Numbered from the stretch's first letter, positions 28,466 to 36,733 are shown. The stretch: DNA of 36,733 bases from Candidatus Pelagibacterales bacterium (GCA_004213215.1 SHAO01000004.1:1-36733), one strand, 5' to 3'. Made by a program: numbers and translations. The notes: generated by a model not told the origin, from the letters alone.

Positions 28466-29461
28466 TTACCTTAGTGGCTTTTCAGTTACGATAGATTGAT
28501 CCTGAGCTTTTTCACGTATAAAAATATAGATACCCCCTGACACAATTAAAAGTATTCCTATGATTGTTTTTAAATCTGGGATTTCATTAAAGAAATACCA
28601 TCCGCTAAGAGATGACCATATAAGTATTGAATATTCAAAAGGTGACACTACTGCGGGAGACGCTATTCGATAAGCTGTAAATAAAAAGAAAAAAGCTAAA
28701 GAGGCTGTAAAACCTGTAGCAATCATTAATAACAGTGAAACTTCTAAGTTGGTAAACCATGCACGAAAAATATATTGGGAAGCCGGATGTTCTATTGTGT
28801 TGTACTGACCATCACCAGCAACAAAATAAAAAATTATACTAAAAATTATTGCTCCAAAATAAAATGTGAATGTTTGGGTATAGACAGCATCTTTTTCTGA
28901 AGTTAGTTTTATGATTATCATGGATAATGAATAGCACAGAGCACATAAAATTGGAGTTAAAGTCATGTAATCAAAATTACTAAAGTCTGGATTTAATATT
29001 ACATACACTCCCACAAACCCAATTATTACGGCAGACCACCTTCTGGGTCCTATTTGTTCTTTTAAAAAAAATTTTGCAAAAATTGTAATTAAAAAAGGGG
29101 TAACAAAGAATAAGGCAGTGGCAGTTATTAATGGCAACACTGTTAAAGAAACATAAAAAAAACTGAAACCAAAAAAGAAAAGTATTACTCTACAAAACGT
29201 TAAAAGGGGATATTGTGTCTTAAACACAACAGGCTTTTTTGCAATTTTTAAAAATAATAAAATAAGTATAAAACTTACTAAAGTTCTAATTAAATAAATT
29301 TCATACAATGAAGCAAAATTAAAAATATACTTCATAATTGTATCTTGTGCTGAAAAAACCAGCATACCCAACAAGATATAAATAATGCCTTTAGGATTAT
29401 TATTTTTCATGATCCCAAGATCTATCTCATTTTTTTTACTTCTTAAACATTTTTTATTCAT
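28466..29461 (-). CDS. EamA/DMT-family transporter
   Basis: About 310-331 aa, ten-TM EamA pattern; an internal ATG (29410) is an alternative start. Confidence 0.86.
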   Translation of the reverse strand: MNKKCLRSKKNEIDLGIMKNNNPKGIIYILLGMLVFSAQDTIMKYIFNFASLYEIYLIRTLVSFILILLFLKIAKKPVVFKTQYPLLTFCRVILFFFGFSFFYVSLTVLPLITATALFFVTPFLITIFAKFFLKEQIGPRRWSAVIIGFVGVYVILNPDFSNFDYMTLTPILCALCYSLSMIIIKLTSEKDAVYTQTFTFYFGAIIFSIIFYFVAGDGQYNTIEHPASQYIFRAWFTNLEVSLLLMIATGFTASLAFFFLFTAYRIASPAVVSPFEYSILIWSSLSGWYFFNEIPDLKTIIGILLIVSGGIYIFIREKAQDQSIVTEKPLR

Positions 29462-29475
29462 GTAAGATAAAATTT

Positions 29476-30465
29476 ATGATTTCAAAAGAGGATCAAATAA
29501 TGATGGAAACTTTGTATTGGTGGGGTATACCAACATTATTTAGATGCAAAAATGATCCTAACCCAAAGAATTGTGATATTGCTTTAGTGGGAGTTCCTCA
29601 TAGCACAGGTAATGGCACAACAGAACGTGATCAACATTTAGGACCAAGAGCAGTAAGAAATATTTCTGCGATGTTGAGAAGATCCCATCTTGAATATGGT
29701 ATTGATCCTTGGGCACAAAATAAAATTCATGATCTTGGAGACGTTCCTTTTCCAGAAGCAAACGATAATGAAAAATGTATTGAAAGAATTTCAAGTTTTT
29801 ATGATCATATAGAGAAAGCAGAAAAACCGGTAGTATCAATTGGTGGAGATCATTCAGTGACAGGAGGAATAGTACAAAGCTTAGCAAAAAAAAATTCTAA
29901 GTTAACTAAAGGAAAAAAAATAACTCTTGTACATTTTGATGCTCACACAGATTGTTATGAAAAATTAGACCACTTTTTAGGTGCTAAAAAATCAGCAGCT
30001 CACTGGGCTTCATATTTAGTTAAACAAGGAAATGTTGACCCAAGCACAAGCACTCAAATAGGTATTAGAGGCAATCCAAGAACTTTAGATTGGCTGCAAG
30101 CAAGTTATGATATTGGATATCAAGTTATAACTATGGATGAGTATAAAGATTTGGGACATGAAAAATGTGCCAAGATGATTTTAGATAGATTAGGAGATAA
30201 TCCAATTTATGTTACTTTTGACTTAGATTGTCTTGATACAACAGTTGCGCCGGGCACAGCAAATCTTGAACCAGCTTTTAGAGGTTTTAATATGGATGAA
30301 GCAAGAAAGCTTATTCAAAGTCTTAAAGGAAAAAATGTAATTGGTGGAGATGTTGCCTGCCTAATGCCGACAAAAGATAATCCAAACAATATTACTTCTA
30401 TGGTTGCAGCATCAATAATGTTTGAAATTATTTGTCTTATATCGATTAATTTGAATAAAAAATGA
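29476..30465 (+). CDS. Ureohydrolase (agmatinase/arginase/guanidino-acid hydrolase family)
   Basis: SIGGDHSV, HFDAHTDCY, TFDLDCLDT metal-binding motifs. Confidence 0.92.
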   Translation: MISKEDQIMMETLYWWGIPTLFRCKNDPNPKNCDIALVGVPHSTGNGTTERDQHLGPRAVRNISAMLRRSHLEYGIDPWAQNKIHDLGDVPFPEANDNEKCIERISSFYDHIEKAEKPVVSIGGDHSVTGGIVQSLAKKNSKLTKGKKITLVHFDAHTDCYEKLDHFLGAKKSAAHWASYLVKQGNVDPSTSTQIGIRGNPRTLDWLQASYDIGYQVITMDEYKDLGHEKCAKMILDRLGDNPIYVTFDLDCLDTTVAPGTANLEPAFRGFNMDEARKLIQSLKGKNVIGGDVACLMPTKDNPNNITSMVAASIMFEIICLISINLNKK

Positions 30466-31022
30466 AAAAACTTTTAGGAATCTTGGCTCTTGGTTTTTTT
30501 TTAAGTATTAATGTCACAATGGCAACAGAAGAAGTAAAATTTGATATTGTTCATAAAAATGAAATATATGAAATCAGAAAGTACTCTGAACGTTTAGTGG
30601 CCCAAGCTATTAATGATAAGGATAGTGGCACTTTTAGAAAGCTTTTTAATTATATTTCAGGAGACAATAATTCTTCCAAAAAGATAGAAATGACAACTCC
30701 AGTTACGCAGATGAAAAAAAATAATGTATCCTTCATGCAGTTTTATCTGCCGTCAGAATTCAATAAAAAAACGACACCTATCCCAACCAATTCAGATGTT
30801 GAAATTACACTAATGAAGGGGGGATACTTTGCAGCAATAAGATACTCTGGTAGATCATCAGATAAAAATTTTATAAAATATAGTAAAATTCTTCGTAAAA
30901 AACTTCTCGAAGATAAAATTTTAATAAATGGTTTTGCAATTAAAGCAACATATAATCCTCCTTGGACACTTCCTCTATTTCGTCGTAATGAGGTAATGTT
31001 TAATATTAAATGGGATAGTTAA
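30462..31022 (+). CDS. SOUL-family heme-binding-like protein
   Basis: Signal peptide; YEIRKYSERLVAQA, KKIEMTTPVTQ, YNPPWTLPLFRRNEVMF. Confidence 0.9.
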   Translation: MKKLLGILALGFFLSINVTMATEEVKFDIVHKNEIYEIRKYSERLVAQAINDKDSGTFRKLFNYISGDNNSSKKIEMTTPVTQMKKNNVSFMQFYLPSEFNKKTTPIPTNSDVEITLMKGGYFAAIRYSGRSSDKNFIKYSKILRKKLLEDKILINGFAIKATYNPPWTLPLFRRNEVMFNIKWDS

Positions 31023-31054
31023 TAGTAAATATTGAATAAAATTGTTAAGCTTGC

Positions 31055-32635
31055 CTAACTTAAAATAAGATCAGAGGCTTTTTCAGCAATCATAAGAGTG
31101 GGGGCATTTAAATTTGCACTAGGAATTTCAGGCATCACTGAAGCATCCACAACCCTTAAATTTTGAATTCCTTTTACTTTTAAATTTTCATCAACAACTG
31201 CCATTTCATCCACTCCCATTTTACAAGTTCCGCACGGATGATAAGCGGTTTCAGCATTAGATCTGATGTATTCGTTTAGTTGTTCATCACTTTGTTTATC
31301 AGACCCTGGACCAATTTCTTTACCATTATGTTTTTTTAAGGATGGTTGTGATAAAATTTTTCTGGCAACATGAATACATTCTCTTGTTTGTCTTAAGTCA
31401 TCTTCATCTTCTAAATAATTAAATAATATTTTAGGGTAATCATATGCATTTGAGGAATTTAATGTAATAGATCCTCTACTTTTCGGATGATTTGGACTTG
31501 CGTGCAATTGATATCCATGTGATTTTGGATTTACTAAACCATGGTTAATAACAAAGGATGGAAAAAAATGAAACTGAATATTGGGGATTTTCCTTTCCGG
31601 CGAAGATTTTGCAAATCCGCCAGCTTCTAAATATGATTGAGAACAAGGTCCTGATTTAGATAAAAACCATTGAATACCAGCAAACACTTTTGGAATTAAC
31701 TTAGTATATGTATAAAGTGTATCTGGTGTTTTACATTCTTGCTGAATATATGTCTCTAAATGGTCTTGAAGATTTTTACCAACGCCTCTTAAATTGTTGA
31801 TTACTTTTATTCCTTTTTCTTTTAAATGATTAGCGTCACCAATTCCAGATAGCATTAATAATTGAGGAGAATTGATTGAGCCACCACTTAATATAACTTC
31901 CTTTTCTGCATAAAAATTCTCAATTTTATTTTTAATTTTTACTTTAATTCCTATTGCTTTTTTTCCTTCAAAAATAATTTTTTCAACGAAAGCATTAGAA
32001 AAAATATTTAAATTTTTTCTTTTTTTCGCGGGATTCAAATAGTATCTAGAAACACTTGCTCTTTCGCCTTTATGTATCGTGGTATCAAACATTCCCATTC
32101 CTTCTTGGGACTCACCATTCATATCAGAGTTAATTACGTGTCCTGCCTCCGAAGATGCATTTAAAAAAGCACCAAATAAAGGATTGTTATTTTTTGATTG
32201 ATTTACAGGAAGCAATCCTAAGGATCCTCTATATTGATTTTCACCACCTGACCATTTTTCAATTTTTTTAAAATAAGGTAAAATACTTTCATATGACCAA
32301 GATTTTAATCCAAAACCCTCCCATCTTTCATAATCATTTCTATTACCTCTAACAAAAACCATTCCATTATGAGCTGAGCATCCTCCAATCATTTTACCTC
32401 TAGGACAAAATAATCTTCTATTATTTAAATGAGGCTCTGGTTCAGAATAGTATTTCCAATTATATTTTGGGTCATGCATTGTGTACAATAAAGCTAGTGG
32501 CATTTTAACTTTCCATATATCACTTGAATTACCAGCTTCAAAAATTCCAACGTTGTAATTTTTATTGTTAGATAATCTGTTTGCTAGAACACATCCGGCT
32601 GATCCAGCACCAACAATTATATAATCAAATTTCAT
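31055..32635 (-). CDS. GMC-family FAD oxidoreductase (choline dehydrogenase-like)
   Basis: DYIIVGAGSAGCVLANRLS, GKMIGGCSAHNGMVFVRG, YHPCGTCKMG, NLRVVDASVMPEIPSANLNAPTLMIAEKA. Confidence 0.93.
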   Translation of the reverse strand: MKFDYIIVGAGSAGCVLANRLSNNKNYNVGIFEAGNSSDIWKVKMPLALLYTMHDPKYNWKYYSEPEPHLNNRRLFCPRGKMIGGCSAHNGMVFVRGNRNDYERWEGFGLKSWSYESILPYFKKIEKWSGGENQYRGSLGLLPVNQSKNNNPLFGAFLNASSEAGHVINSDMNGESQEGMGMFDTTIHKGERASVSRYYLNPAKKRKNLNIFSNAFVEKIIFEGKKAIGIKVKIKNKIENFYAEKEVILSGGSINSPQLLMLSGIGDANHLKEKGIKVINNLRGVGKNLQDHLETYIQQECKTPDTLYTYTKLIPKVFAGIQWFLSKSGPCSQSYLEAGGFAKSSPERKIPNIQFHFFPSFVINHGLVNPKSHGYQLHASPNHPKSRGSITLNSSNAYDYPKILFNYLEDEDDLRQTRECIHVARKILSQPSLKKHNGKEIGPGSDKQSDEQLNEYIRSNAETAYHPCGTCKMGVDEMAVVDENLKVKGIQNLRVVDASVMPEIPSANLNAPTLMIAEKASDLILS

Positions 32636-33168
32636 ATAAGCTTAGATTCCAAAAGACTTTTATACTCATTTATAGATTTAATTTTCAGTCCAGCTATTTT
32701 TGCTACTTCGTCAAATTTTCTTAATTTAATAGAATTTTTAAAAAATTCATCTTTTTCAAAAATAATTGCTTCTTCATTGTTCATAATTCCACCTTGCAGC
32801 TTTAAACTTATTTTTGATGCCTTTGAGAGTAATTCGTAATATTTACTCCCTCTTGCTAAATATCTTTTTGCTTTAACATGATTTTTAATTGGGCCCAAGA
32901 CATCTTTTTTAAAATATTTTTTTAAAAATTCATACCCTATATCTTCATGTTTTCCATCTTTATTTTTTTTAATTAAATTATCAGGATTTTCTAAAATAAA
33001 ATGTCCATAGTCATGCAGTAAACTAGAACAAACAAGATCAGTTGTGCTATTAGTTTTCTCAGCAAGCATTGCTGTTTGTATCATGTGTTCACTCATAGTA
33101 ACTTTTTCACCAATATAAAGTGATTTATTATTTAAATAATTAGATATGATCTGATCAATAATATTCAT
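32632..33168 (-). CDS. PhnZ-like HD-domain non-heme diiron oxygenase
   Basis: YIGEKVTMSEH (Y-x2-E-x6-H as in PhnZ), SSLLHDYGH, KHEDIGYEFL, IKNHVKAKRYL, LRKFDEVAK; ATGA overlap with the GMC gene. Confidence 0.85.
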   Translation of the reverse strand: MNIIDQIISNYLNNKSLYIGEKVTMSEHMIQTAMLAEKTNSTTDLVCSSLLHDYGHFILENPDNLIKKNKDGKHEDIGYEFLKKYFKKDVLGPIKNHVKAKRYLARGSKYYELLSKASKISLKLQGGIMNNEEAIIFEKDEFFKNSIKLRKFDEVAKIAGLKIKSINEYKSLLESKLI

Positions 33169-33177
33169 CTTTAAAAG

Positions 33178-34005
33178 CTAATGAGGTTGATCACCTTCAA
33201 TAGCTATTCTATCCATAATTCTTTCGTAACCTAAACCTCTACCAGGAAAAAAATCTGCAATAGCATAATGTAACACACTTCTATTATCCCAAATTGCAAC
33301 AGCATTTTCTGTCCATTGGAATCTACAAGTTAAATCTAGCCGTGCTTGATGTTCAAAAATTTCTTTGAGAATTTTATCACTTTCTAATTTATCCAATCCT
33401 ATTATTTGTTTTGTATAGGTCCAGTTCACGTATAGTATTTTTTTTCCAGTTTCTGGGTGAGTTCTTACAACTGGGTGTATATTAGAGTATTCATCAGTGT
33501 TACCGTTTCCTTCCATAGCTTTATAATCTTTTACAAAAAAAGCAGCACCTAATGAACTATGAATTGCTTTTTTATTTTTAACTTTTTCTTTCAAATCCTT
33601 ATCAAGTGTTTCCCATGCAAGTTCCATGTTTGAAAAAACTGTATCTCCTCCTACAGGAGGTATTTTTATTGATTTTAAAATAACAGCTTTGGTAGGCTTA
33701 ATATTATAACTGACATCAGAATGCCAATTTTCGCCCCATTGATTTTTTTCATCTGGATCTTTAATGATTCGTACAATTTCTGGATATTTCTCACGTCCCT
33801 TTACATAAGCGTGTTTTTCCAATGGACCAAAATGTTTAGCTAAAGTCAATTGCTCTTCTGGTGTAATTTTTTGGTTTCTAAAAAAAATAACCTTGTGTTC
33901 TAAAAGTAAATTATTAATAGTTTTAAAATTTTTTTCAGAAGAGTCTTTAAGATCTACTCCATTTACTTCAGCTCCTAACGCGCCTGACAATAGCTTCACA
34001 TTCAT
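33178..34005 (-). CDS. TauD/TfdA-family Fe(II)/2-oxoglutarate dioxygenase
   Basis: GAEVNGVDL, FFRNQ, ENWHSDVSY (HxD), GGDTVFSN, WDNRSVLHYA. Confidence 0.92.
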   Translation of the reverse strand: MNVKLLSGALGAEVNGVDLKDSSEKNFKTINNLLLEHKVIFFRNQKITPEEQLTLAKHFGPLEKHAYVKGREKYPEIVRIIKDPDEKNQWGENWHSDVSYNIKPTKAVILKSIKIPPVGGDTVFSNMELAWETLDKDLKEKVKNKKAIHSSLGAAFFVKDYKAMEGNGNTDEYSNIHPVVRTHPETGKKILYVNWTYTKQIIGLDKLESDKILKEIFEHQARLDLTCRFQWTENAVAIWDNRSVLHYAIADFFPGRGLGYERIMDRIAIEGDQPH

Positions 34006-34079
34006 AGATTTAGCTTAATCGATTTATTTTTCGATGTAAATCTTTGGGTATACTTAACGTTAGGTGAATTAACGATTAA

Positions 34080-34316
34080 TTATTTTAATAATCTTCGATA
34101 AGTGATCATTAAAGCAAGTATAACAATCAATGCAGCAATACCAGAATCTCCAAGGGTATTAAGTAATGCAACTAGATTTGTAGTAACTTGTGAGCCAAAA
34201 AAAGCAACATCAGGCCCAAATAATATTTCAGCAAAAACAGAAACTCCTATTAAAAGCACCCCTAATTCAATAAATTGTCTCAAATAGTATCTAATTGTTC
34301 CAATCCAAGCTTTCAT
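34080..34316 (-). CDS. Small membrane protein, twin of 34430..34645
   Basis: 78 aa, two hydrophobic segments, aaggag SD; shared NLVALLNTLGDSGIAALIVILAL block. Confidence 0.72.
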   Translation of the reverse strand: MKAWIGTIRYYLRQFIELGVLLIGVSVFAEILFGPDVAFFGSQVTTNLVALLNTLGDSGIAALIVILALMITYRRLLK

Positions 34317-34342
34317 ACAACTCCTTATAATTGTTTTAAACT

Positions 34343-34374
34343 CTATCCTAGCCCAAAAATTAGGGCTAGGATAG
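34343..34374 (-). terminator. Strong hairpin between the twin small genes (terminator or mRNA-stabilising element)
   Basis: ctatcctagccc(34343-34354)/gggctaggatag(34363-34374), 12-bp perfect stem, 8-nt loop; no strong T tract on either strand. Confidence 0.6.
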
Positions 34375-34429
34375 CTAGGTTTTAATCGTTAGTTAATTTT
34401 AAGAGGGAAAAACTAACGAAATATAATAC

Positions 34430-34645
34430 CTATTTGTAGAATCCTAATATTATAATAGCAGCTATTAAGCCCACTATTCCTGCATCACCTAGTGACTGAA
34501 CTAAACTAACAATATTGTCAGCTATGCCACTTACAAATGGAACATTTCCACCTAGAAGCGATACAACGATACCTAATCCAAGTAGTGATATCACTACATG
34601 TGTCAGGCTGTTTACCGTGCTTGAAAATCCTGATAGCATTTTCAT
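34430..34645 (-). CDS. Small membrane protein, twin of 34080..34316
   Basis: MKMLSGFSSTVNSLTHVVISLLGLGIVVSLLGGNVPFVSGIADNIVSLVQSLGDAGIVGLIAAIIILGFYK; ATG 34645 preceded by GGGAGG, preferred over GTG 34654. Confidence 0.72.
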   Translation of the reverse strand: MKMLSGFSSTVNSLTHVVISLLGLGIVVSLLGGNVPFVSGIADNIVSLVQSLGDAGIVGLIAAIIILGFYK

Positions 34646-34859
34646 ACTTAACACCTCCCTTTATACCTTGTTTAAACAAGTGCCACCGAATCAACTATCG
34701 ATAGCGTATGGGCTTTAGTACCATACTATATGTAGATAGCTAGCCAATTTTAATGCAAAAAAGTCAGTAAAATAGACGTTTTTGAGTTTTCCACACTAAT
34801 TTTTAGTGAAAAAAAGAGAGGTTAGGCATTGTACTCTTTATATATATATTCCAAATTCG

Positions 34860-35207
34860 ATGAAAATGAATCTTACATACGCATATATATTCTTAATTTT
34901 TGCAATTGGTTTTGAAGTATTGGCCACTAGCTTTTTAAAAGACACCAATGGCTTCACTAAACTCTATCCCTCGATAATAGTAATAGTAGCTTTGTGTGTT
35001 TGTCTTTTCCTTATGTCACATTCAATGCAATTTATTCCTGTAGGAATAGTCTACGCCACATGGGCGGGCCTTGGCATTGTAGCCATAGCAGTCATTGCAG
35101 TCATAAAATATAATCAAATTCCTAATATACCAACTATTATTGGGCTTGCTCTTATAGTAGTTGGCGTTGCTGTTGTTCATTTAATGAATGATATTGACGT
35201 TAAATAA
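34860..35207 (+). CDS. Small multidrug resistance (SMR/EmrE-like) transporter
   Basis: Four TM segments, GFEVLATSFLK with conserved Glu, IPVGIVYATWAGLGIV; start ATG 34860 preferred over 34806. Confidence 0.9.
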   Translation: MKMNLTYAYIFLIFAIGFEVLATSFLKDTNGFTKLYPSIIVIVALCVCLFLMSHSMQFIPVGIVYATWAGLGIVAIAVIAVIKYNQIPNIPTIIGLALIVVGVAVVHLMNDIDVK

Positions 35208-35626
35208 TGAAGCAATTATTTCATGAAATTAAAATAAATACTAACGGTCAAGGCTTATATGATTTTACAGATCAAACCATTTCCTGGCTTAACAAAAAAC
35301 AAATTAACAATGGGTTTTTAAATATTAATATATTACATACTAGCGCTTCATTGACAATTCAAGAAAATGCCGACCCTGATGTTTTACATGATTTAGAGAA
35401 CTTTTTTAATAAATTAGTTCCAATGGACAATAAACTTTATAAACATACTACAGAAGGTAAAGATGATATGCCAGCACATATTAAATCTGCACTTACAAAT
35501 AATCAGCTTACTTTAAGTATAAAAAATAAAAAGCTAATGCTAGGAACTTGGCAAGGGCTATATTTATTTGAACATAGAATAGAAAAACATACCAGAATAC
35601 TATCACATCATATTATTGGAGATTAA
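35207..35626 (+). CDS. YjbQ/UPF0047-family protein
   Basis: LHTSASLTIQENADPDVLHDLE, HIKSALTNNQLTL, GTWQGLYLFEHR. Confidence 0.93.
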   Translation: MKQLFHEIKINTNGQGLYDFTDQTISWLNKKQINNGFLNINILHTSASLTIQENADPDVLHDLENFFNKLVPMDNKLYKHTTEGKDDMPAHIKSALTNNQLTLSIKNKKLMLGTWQGLYLFEHRIEKHTRILSHHIIGD

Positions 35627-35649
35627 TTTGCTTATTTTTAAAAAGTTTA

Positions 35650-36733
35650 ATGAAAAAAATTGATAATACTGAAATAAAAAAGTTAGAGAATTTATATAAA
35701 TTAAATAAATTATTTGAGCTTGAGAAAGAAATAAAAAATCTTTTAAAAAAAGAAAATAAAAATACTACATTGCTTAATATACTAGGTGTAGTTTATTTAA
35801 AAAGAAAAGTTTTTAAAGAGGCAGAAATAATTTTTAAAAAAATTTTAAATCAAAATTCTAAAGATAAAAATGCATTAAAAAATTTAGGCGAAACATATAG
35901 AAAAATAAATAAATTTAGTTTTGCAATTAAATATTATGAACTTTATTTAATAGAAAATCCTGAAGATAATAATATAATAAATAGTCTGGCATCATGTTAT
36001 CTTAAAAATAAAAACTATAAAGTTGCTATAAGTTACTATAAAAATTTAGTAAAAAAAAATCCAAAAGACCAAGAATATTTGACAAATCTTGCTCTTGCAT
36101 TAATAGAGTCATTAAATTTTAATGAAGGTACAAAAATATTAGAGCTTCAGTTAGATGCAAAAGTATTTAACCCAAGAACTTTAAGCAGTTATGTATTTAA
36201 TCAAAATTATAATGCTCAAATAGATTTAAATAAAATTAATAATTATATAAATCAGTTCTATCAATCATATAAAAAAAATAACTTAAATATTGTAGATTAC
36301 TCTTTCAAAGAAAATCCAGAAAAAATAAATATAGGATTTGTTTCTCCAGATTTTAGATCACATCCCGTAGGCTATGCGATGATAAACGTGATTAAAAATT
36401 TAAGAAAATATAATTTTAATTTATTTGCATATTATAGTTTTACTTTTGAAGATTCCTTAACTAGTAAATTTAAAGAAGACTTTCACCAGTTTACTAATGT
36501 TGCTAATCTTAATGATGAAAAAATTATTAATCAAATTCGTTCTGATAGTATTCATATTTTAATTGATTTAGCAGGATATACTTCTAATAACAGATTGCCT
36601 GTTTTTTTTCATAATCCCGCGCCAGTTCAAATATCAATGTTAGGATATTTGCCTTCTGTTAATGTAAAAAATATAAAATATAAAATAGGTGACCCTTATA
36701 TTTACCCAAAAGATACTGAAAAAAATTTTAGTG
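35650..36733 (+). CDS. TPR-repeat protein with SPINDLY/OGT-like glycosyltransferase (GT41) domain, truncated by window edge
   Basis: Manual translation: TPR units then INIGFVSPDFRSHPVGYAMINVIKNL...DSIHILIDLAGYTSNNRLPVFFHNPAPVQISMLGY. Confidence 0.87.
   Translation, partial: MKKIDNTEIKKLENLYKLNKLFELEKEIKNLLKKENKNTTLLNILGVVYLKRKVFKEAEIIFKKILNQNSKDKNALKNLGETYRKINKFSFAIKYYELYLIENPEDNNIINSLASCYLKNKNYKVAISYYKNLVKKNPKDQEYLTNLALALIESLNFNEGTKILELQLDAKVFNPRTLSSYVFNQNYNAQIDLNKINNYINQFYQSYKKNNLNIVDYSFKENPEKINIGFVSPDFRSHPVGYAMINVIKNLRKYNFNLFAYYSFTFEDSLTSKFKEDFHQFTNVANLNDEKIINQIRSDSIHILIDLAGYTSNNRLPVFFHNPAPVQISMLGYLPSVNVKNIKYKIGDPYIYPKDTEKNFS

Noticed and set aside
29558-29887. Minus-strand 109-aa ORF opposite the ureohydrolase
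   Set aside because: Antisense to conserved metal-binding motifs; no independent support
33996-34080. Short repeats (taatcga/tcgat, aacgtta/taacg) upstream of tauD as an operator
   Set aside because: Arms too short and imperfect in an AT-rich background to support a site
1-36733. Prophage, insertion sequence or genomic-island boundary
   Set aside because: No integrase, transposase, tRNA gene, long direct repeat or phage structural gene recognised; gene order looks chromosomal

Overview
AT-rich, gene-dense window from a marine alphaproteobacterium, most like SAR11/Pelagibacterales (inferred from base composition, compact gene order and gene content). The left end is a molybdenum-cofactor operon (moaC partial, moeA, moaA, moaD, moaE). 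It is followed by an EamA transporter, pseudoazurin, a DUF2805-like protein, typA, a DEAD-box helicase, an MFS protein, an EamA transporter and a DUF255/thioredoxin-domain protein. The middle and right are dominated by genes for quaternary-amine and methyl-group metabolism. These are: a BHMT-like methyltransferase behind an apparent tandem SAM-II (transcription terminator) plus SAM-V (SD-sequestering) riboswitch; a GBBH/TMLH/TmpA-like Fe(II)/2OG oxygenase paired with an HD-domain protein; a ProXWV-type importer; and a gamma-butyrobetaine hydroxylase with an SDR, a BKACE enzyme and a hotdog thioesterase, which together suggest gamma-butyrobetaine -> carnitine -> glycine betaine. The best candidate for an undescribed system is a tightly packed TauD dioxygenase - PhnZ-like HD oxygenase - GMC oxidoreductase operon at 31055-34005. 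Other items include twin tiny membrane proteins with strong hairpins, a stand-alone Cas4/AddB-like PD-(D/E)XK nuclease, and a SPINDLY/OGT-like TPR gene running off the right edge. No CRISPR array, tRNA, rRNA, prophage or transposase was recognised. All functional calls come from reading motifs; no database search was run.
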